Assembly: GCA_016213675.1 (NCBI GenBank)
Contig: JACQZW010000024.1
Coordinates: 62,001-126,000 of the forward strand
Origin: Acidobacteriota bacterium
GTDB lineage: Bacteria > Acidobacteriota > Thermoanaerobaculia > Thermoanaerobaculales > Thermoanaerobaculaceae
Reading direction: 5' to 3'
DNA: 64,000 bases
Numbering within the stretch: position 1 is the stretch's first letter; every line of letters begins with the position of its first letter. A model generated the notes under the pieces. That model saw only the letters and a list, made by a program, of their open reading frames with translations, was not told the DNA's origin and searched no databases. A program made the translations under genes and the position numbers. Positions 61,263 through 64,000 of this stretch are shown here, in pieces.

Positions 61263-61273
61263 CGGGCGGCGGG
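61155..61273 (+). repeat. Right 119-bp direct repeat (copy of M20 gene 3' end)
   Basis: It matches 45322-45440 at 116 of 119 positions by eye. It starts 73 bp after the B2 peptidase stop and ends 106 bp before the hybrid kinase gene. Confidence 0.9.
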
Positions 61274-61379
61274 CGCACAGCCGCCGCGGCACATCGAGCC
61301 GCCTCGCGTGCAGGACCGCTGAGCCGAGGACGGTCCGTGACGACCTGATTGCCGCTAAGATGAGCAAAAGGGCGCGCAG

Positions 61380-63329
61380 ATGGCAATCCCCCCGGACGAC
61401 GGAAGCTCCAACGGCGACGCGCTCGTCGCCAGCGAGGCGCGGTTGCGCCGGGCGCAGCGCGTGGCCCGTCTCGGGAGCTGGGAGCTGGACCTCGCCAGCA
61501 AGGTCATGTGGGGCTCGGACGAGGCCTTCCGGATCTACGGGCTGCCAGCGGCGCCGGACAACTCGCTGCCCTTCGGCATCGTGAAGGAGATCCCCCTCCC
61601 CGAGTACCGGCCCGGGCTCGACCGGGCGCTACGGGATCTCGTGCAGCACGGCACGCCCTACGAGATCCGCTTCTGTATCCGGCGCCATGACGACGGAGCG
61701 ATCCGCCACGTGCACTCCTTCGCCGAGGCCACACACGACGAGGCCGGCGCGCCCGTCCTCGTCACCGGGACCATCCAGGACGTCACCGAGCACGAGGAGG
61801 CGACGCGCGCCCTGCAGGACGCGTTGCGGGCCAACGAGGAGCGCGCGCGGCTCATCCTGGAGCAGGCCGCCGATGCGATTTTCCTCGGCTCCCCGAACGG
61901 GGCGTTCACCAGTGTCAACGAGCGCGCCTGCGAGCTGACCGGCTACGACCGCGACGAGCTGGTGGGCCGCAGCTTCGACCTCCTGTTCACCCCCGCGGTG
62001 CTCGCCGCCGGCCCGCTGCGCTACGACCTCATCCATCGCGGCGACACGGTCGTCAACGAGCGCCTCCTCACCCGCAAGGACGGCAAGGAGGTGCTCGTCG
62101 AGATGCGCGCGAAGAAGCTCTCCGACGGCACCCTGCAGGCGATCGTCCGCGACATCTCGGAGCGCCGGCATCTGGAGGAGCAGCTCCAGCTCCGCCAGCG
62201 CATGGACTCCGTCGGCACCCTCGCCGGGGGCATCGCCCACGACTTCAACAACATCCTGGCGGCCATCGTCGGCTACGCCGACCTGCTCCGGATCACCGGC
62301 AGCGGGCTGGATGCCGGCCAGCAGCGGGGTGTCGAGGGAATCCTGAAGGCCGCCCGGCGGGCCGCCGACCTGGTCCGCGGGCTGCAGATGCTCTCGCGTC
62401 CGGAGTCGGCCGGGATCGAGAGCTTCGACCTCCACAAGGTCGCCTCGGAGGTCTTCCAGGTCCTCGGCGAGACCACGGATCGGCTCATCGCCAAGGAGAT
62501 GCTGATCCCACCGGGCCGGTTCCCCGTCCACGGCAGCGCGTCGGCGCTCTACCACGCGCTCATGAACCTGGGGATCAACGCCGTCCAGGCCGTCGAGCAG
62601 AAAGGCCCGGGGGAAGGCGATCGCGTCAGCATCGACGCCCGGGACGTCGTGGCGACGGCGGGCGGTCCGCTGCCGCTCCCCCCCGGCCCGTACGTCCACG
62701 TGCGCGTGCGGGACACCGGCGTGGGCATGTCGCCCGAGGTGCAGAAGCAGGCGTTCGACCCCCTCTTCACGACCAAGGAGAAAGGGGAGCGCAAGGGCCA
62801 GGGCCTGGGGCTGGCGATGGTCTACAACATCGTGGTGCGCCAGCACGGCGGCCTGATCGACGTCGACAGCGCGGAGGGGGCAGGCTCCACCTTCAACCTC
62901 TACCTGCCCAGGGGGCGGGCGGCCGAGGACGGACAGCGGGCGGACGCGGCGGCGACCCCCGGCGGCACCGAGACCATCCTCATCGTCGACGACGAGCAAC
63001 AGATCGTGACCCTCAGCCGCGAGGTGCTGGAACGGGTCGGCTACACGGTGCTGGCGGCCGCCGACGGGCTGGAAGCCCTCGAAGTGTTTCGGGCGCGGAC
63101 GGGCGAGATCGACCTCGTGCTGCTCGACCGCACCCTGCCCAAGCTGCCGGGGGAGCGCGTTCTGCAGGAGATGTTGCGCGTGCGGCCCGACGTCAAGGTC
63201 GTCGTGTCGTCCGGCGACGCCTCGGTCGACCTCGCCGGCTTTCCCGGCGCGCTGCGGATCCTGCACAAGCCGTACGCGCCTTCCCTCCTGTACCGGGTCG
63301 TGCGCGAAGTCCTCGACGGCAGCCTCTGA
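61380..63329 (+). CDS. PAS-PAS hybrid histidine kinase with receiver domain
   Basis: 649 aa, no membrane helix. Two PAS domains (about 20-145: LGSWELDLASKVMWGSDEAF; and 155-270: FTSVNERACELTGYDRDELV) lead to the kinase: His287 in GGIAHDFNNILA (HDFNN type), N box LGINAVQA, G1 DTGVGMS, G2 GLGLAMVY. A C-terminal receiver (~530-645) has VDDEQQ, Asp583 in LVLLDRTLPK and Lys in ILHKPYAP. It is the first intact gene outside the right direct repeat. Partner and signal unknown. Confidence 0.92.
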   Translation: MAIPPDDGSSNGDALVASEARLRRAQRVARLGSWELDLASKVMWGSDEAFRIYGLPAAPDNSLPFGIVKEIPLPEYRPGLDRALRDLVQHGTPYEIRFCIRRHDDGAIRHVHSFAEATHDEAGAPVLVTGTIQDVTEHEEATRALQDALRANEERARLILEQAADAIFLGSPNGAFTSVNERACELTGYDRDELVGRSFDLLFTPAVLAAGPLRYDLIHRGDTVVNERLLTRKDGKEVLVEMRAKKLSDGTLQAIVRDISERRHLEEQLQLRQRMDSVGTLAGGIAHDFNNILAAIVGYADLLRITGSGLDAGQQRGVEGILKAARRAADLVRGLQMLSRPESAGIESFDLHKVASEVFQVLGETTDRLIAKEMLIPPGRFPVHGSASALYHALMNLGINAVQAVEQKGPGEGDRVSIDARDVVATAGGPLPLPPGPYVHVRVRDTGVGMSPEVQKQAFDPLFTTKEKGERKGQGLGLAMVYNIVVRQHGGLIDVDSAEGAGSTFNLYLPRGRAAEDGQRADAAATPGGTETILIVDDEQQIVTLSREVLERVGYTVLAAADGLEALEVFRARTGEIDLVLLDRTLPKLPGERVLQEMLRVRPDVKVVVSSGDASVDLAGFPGALRILHKPYAPSLLYRVVREVLDGSL

Positions 63330-63419
63330 CCTCGGCTCGGCACGAGGCGTCGCCCGGAAGCAACCGGCGATGCGCGCGCCGACTCAGGGTCCCCCTCAGT
63401 GCCGCCCAGCTTCGCGGCG

Positions 63420-64000
63420 TCAGTACGACTGCGGGTCCAGCCGCACCTTGCCGCGGAACGTCCAGTAGATCACCGCCGTGTAGCCTGCCACGAACGGCAT
63501 CCCGATCGCCGCGATGACCAGCATGATGGTGAGCGTGCGCGGGCTCGACGCCGCCGAGTGGATCGTCAGCGACAAGCCCGGGTCGTTGCTCGCCGTCACC
63601 AGGTTGGGGAACAGGACGCCGCCGAAGAGCGCGAGCAGCCCGGCGATCGTCGCGCAGCTCGAGGCGAACGCCTGCGCCGGCCGGCGCCAGTAGATCGAGC
63701 GCGGGATGTTGGCGATCGCCAGGACGGTGGCGACGACGACGATCGCCGCCCACGGGAAGCGCGAGAACTTGGTTGCGGCACGCGGCACCATCACCAGCGT
63801 GTAGATGGTCGTCAGCAGGTAGCCGACCAGGAACACGCCGAAGGTCCGCCACATCCAGGCCTCGAGGCGCTGCTGCAGCTCGGCCTCGGTCTTGAGGTAG
63901 AGGAACAGCGCGCCGTGCATCGCGAACGTCGCGACGGCGAAGACGCCGACGAGCAGCGCGTAGGGGTTGAGCTGGTCGAGCAGCGTGCCGGTGAAGTCGC
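63420..64000 (-). CDS. cydB: Cytochrome bd-type oxidase subunit II (CydB), 3' part
   Basis: 193 codons of the C-terminal half; the gene runs off the right edge. The block HGALFLYLKTEAELQQRLEA and the following helices (FLVGYLLTTIYTL, IVVVATVLAIANI, LALFGGVLFPNLV, GMPFVAGYTAVIYWTF) match CydB, including the GALFLxxKTEGxLQ-like hallmark. The subunit supports quinol oxidation and oxygen reduction in the inner membrane. No conserved cofactor residue can be judged in this part. A subunit I gene would be expected upstream, beyond the window. Confidence 0.88.
   Translation of the reverse strand, partial: DFTGTLLDQLNPYALLVGVFAVATFAMHGALFLYLKTEAELQQRLEAWMWRTFGVFLVGYLLTTIYTLVMVPRAATKFSRFPWAAIVVVATVLAIANIPRSIYWRRPAQAFASSCATIAGLLALFGGVLFPNLVTASNDPGLSLTIHSAASSPRTLTIMLVIAAIGMPFVAGYTAVIYWTFRGKVRLDPQSY

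Noticed and set aside
1-64000. tRNA or rRNA gene as an integration target
   Set aside because: No tRNA-like cloverleaf, T-arm consensus or rRNA stretch was noticed when reading; a tRNAscan run would be needed to exclude one fully.

Overview
The window is about 70% G+C by eye, with ATG/GTG starts and mostly clear GGAGG-type ribosome binding sites. It looks like part of a Gram-negative, secretion-rich chromosome, most likely from the Acidobacteriota (perhaps the Thermoanaerobaculia side). The clues are a Ser/Thr kinase fused to a TolB/WD40-type beta-propeller, many secreted peptidases, GloVer-type (TIGR03803-like) repeat proteins, and secreted proteins ending in a 'PVELQ-x-F' motif. The phylum call is inference; no rRNA or tRNA gene was seen.

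Layout. 1-12 kb is housekeeping and accessory: a secreted kelch protein, a DEAD-box RNA helicase facing a small RRM protein across a bidirectional terminator, a repeat-filled gap, an M16 protease, a class-B-like acid phosphatase, a UshA-type nucleotidase, a DMT transporter and a HAD hydrolase. 12.9-19.6 kb is one envelope operon: DUF1302 porin-like protein, DUF1329 protein, Ycf48/BNR-like protein and an MMPL/RND transporter. 19.6-28.6 kb holds CocE/NonD hydrolase, M14 and M24 peptidases, a thioesterase, a TPM-domain protein and small secreted proteins. 28.9-36.9 kb holds three consecutive secreted repeat proteins that share one C-terminal module of five 'GDWDGDG' repeats. 37-45.4 kb holds a diguanylate cyclase, the Ser/Thr kinase, OmpA and DoxX proteins, a creatininase-family amidase and an M20 peptidase.

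The most interesting part is 45.4-61.3 kb. It is bounded by two 119-bp direct repeats, both copies of the 3' end of the M20 peptidase gene, differing at three synonymous positions. Inside are a subtilisin-like protease behind a near-consensus sigma-54 promoter, an NtrB/NtrC-type pair, a BTAD/AAA regulator, a small unknown protein, a gingipain-type (C25) secreted protein, and a compact lasso peptide cluster. That cluster runs cyclase, precursor, HPr-kinase-like protein, RRE (PqqD-like), B2 peptidase, every gene overlapping the next. The predicted core is GPSLGGVDSGGYPAGTHGP with a Gly1-Asp8 ring. No ABC exporter gene and no integrase gene is visible in the interval.

A PAS/histidine kinase/receiver hybrid and the 3' part of a CydB-type oxidase subunit close the window.
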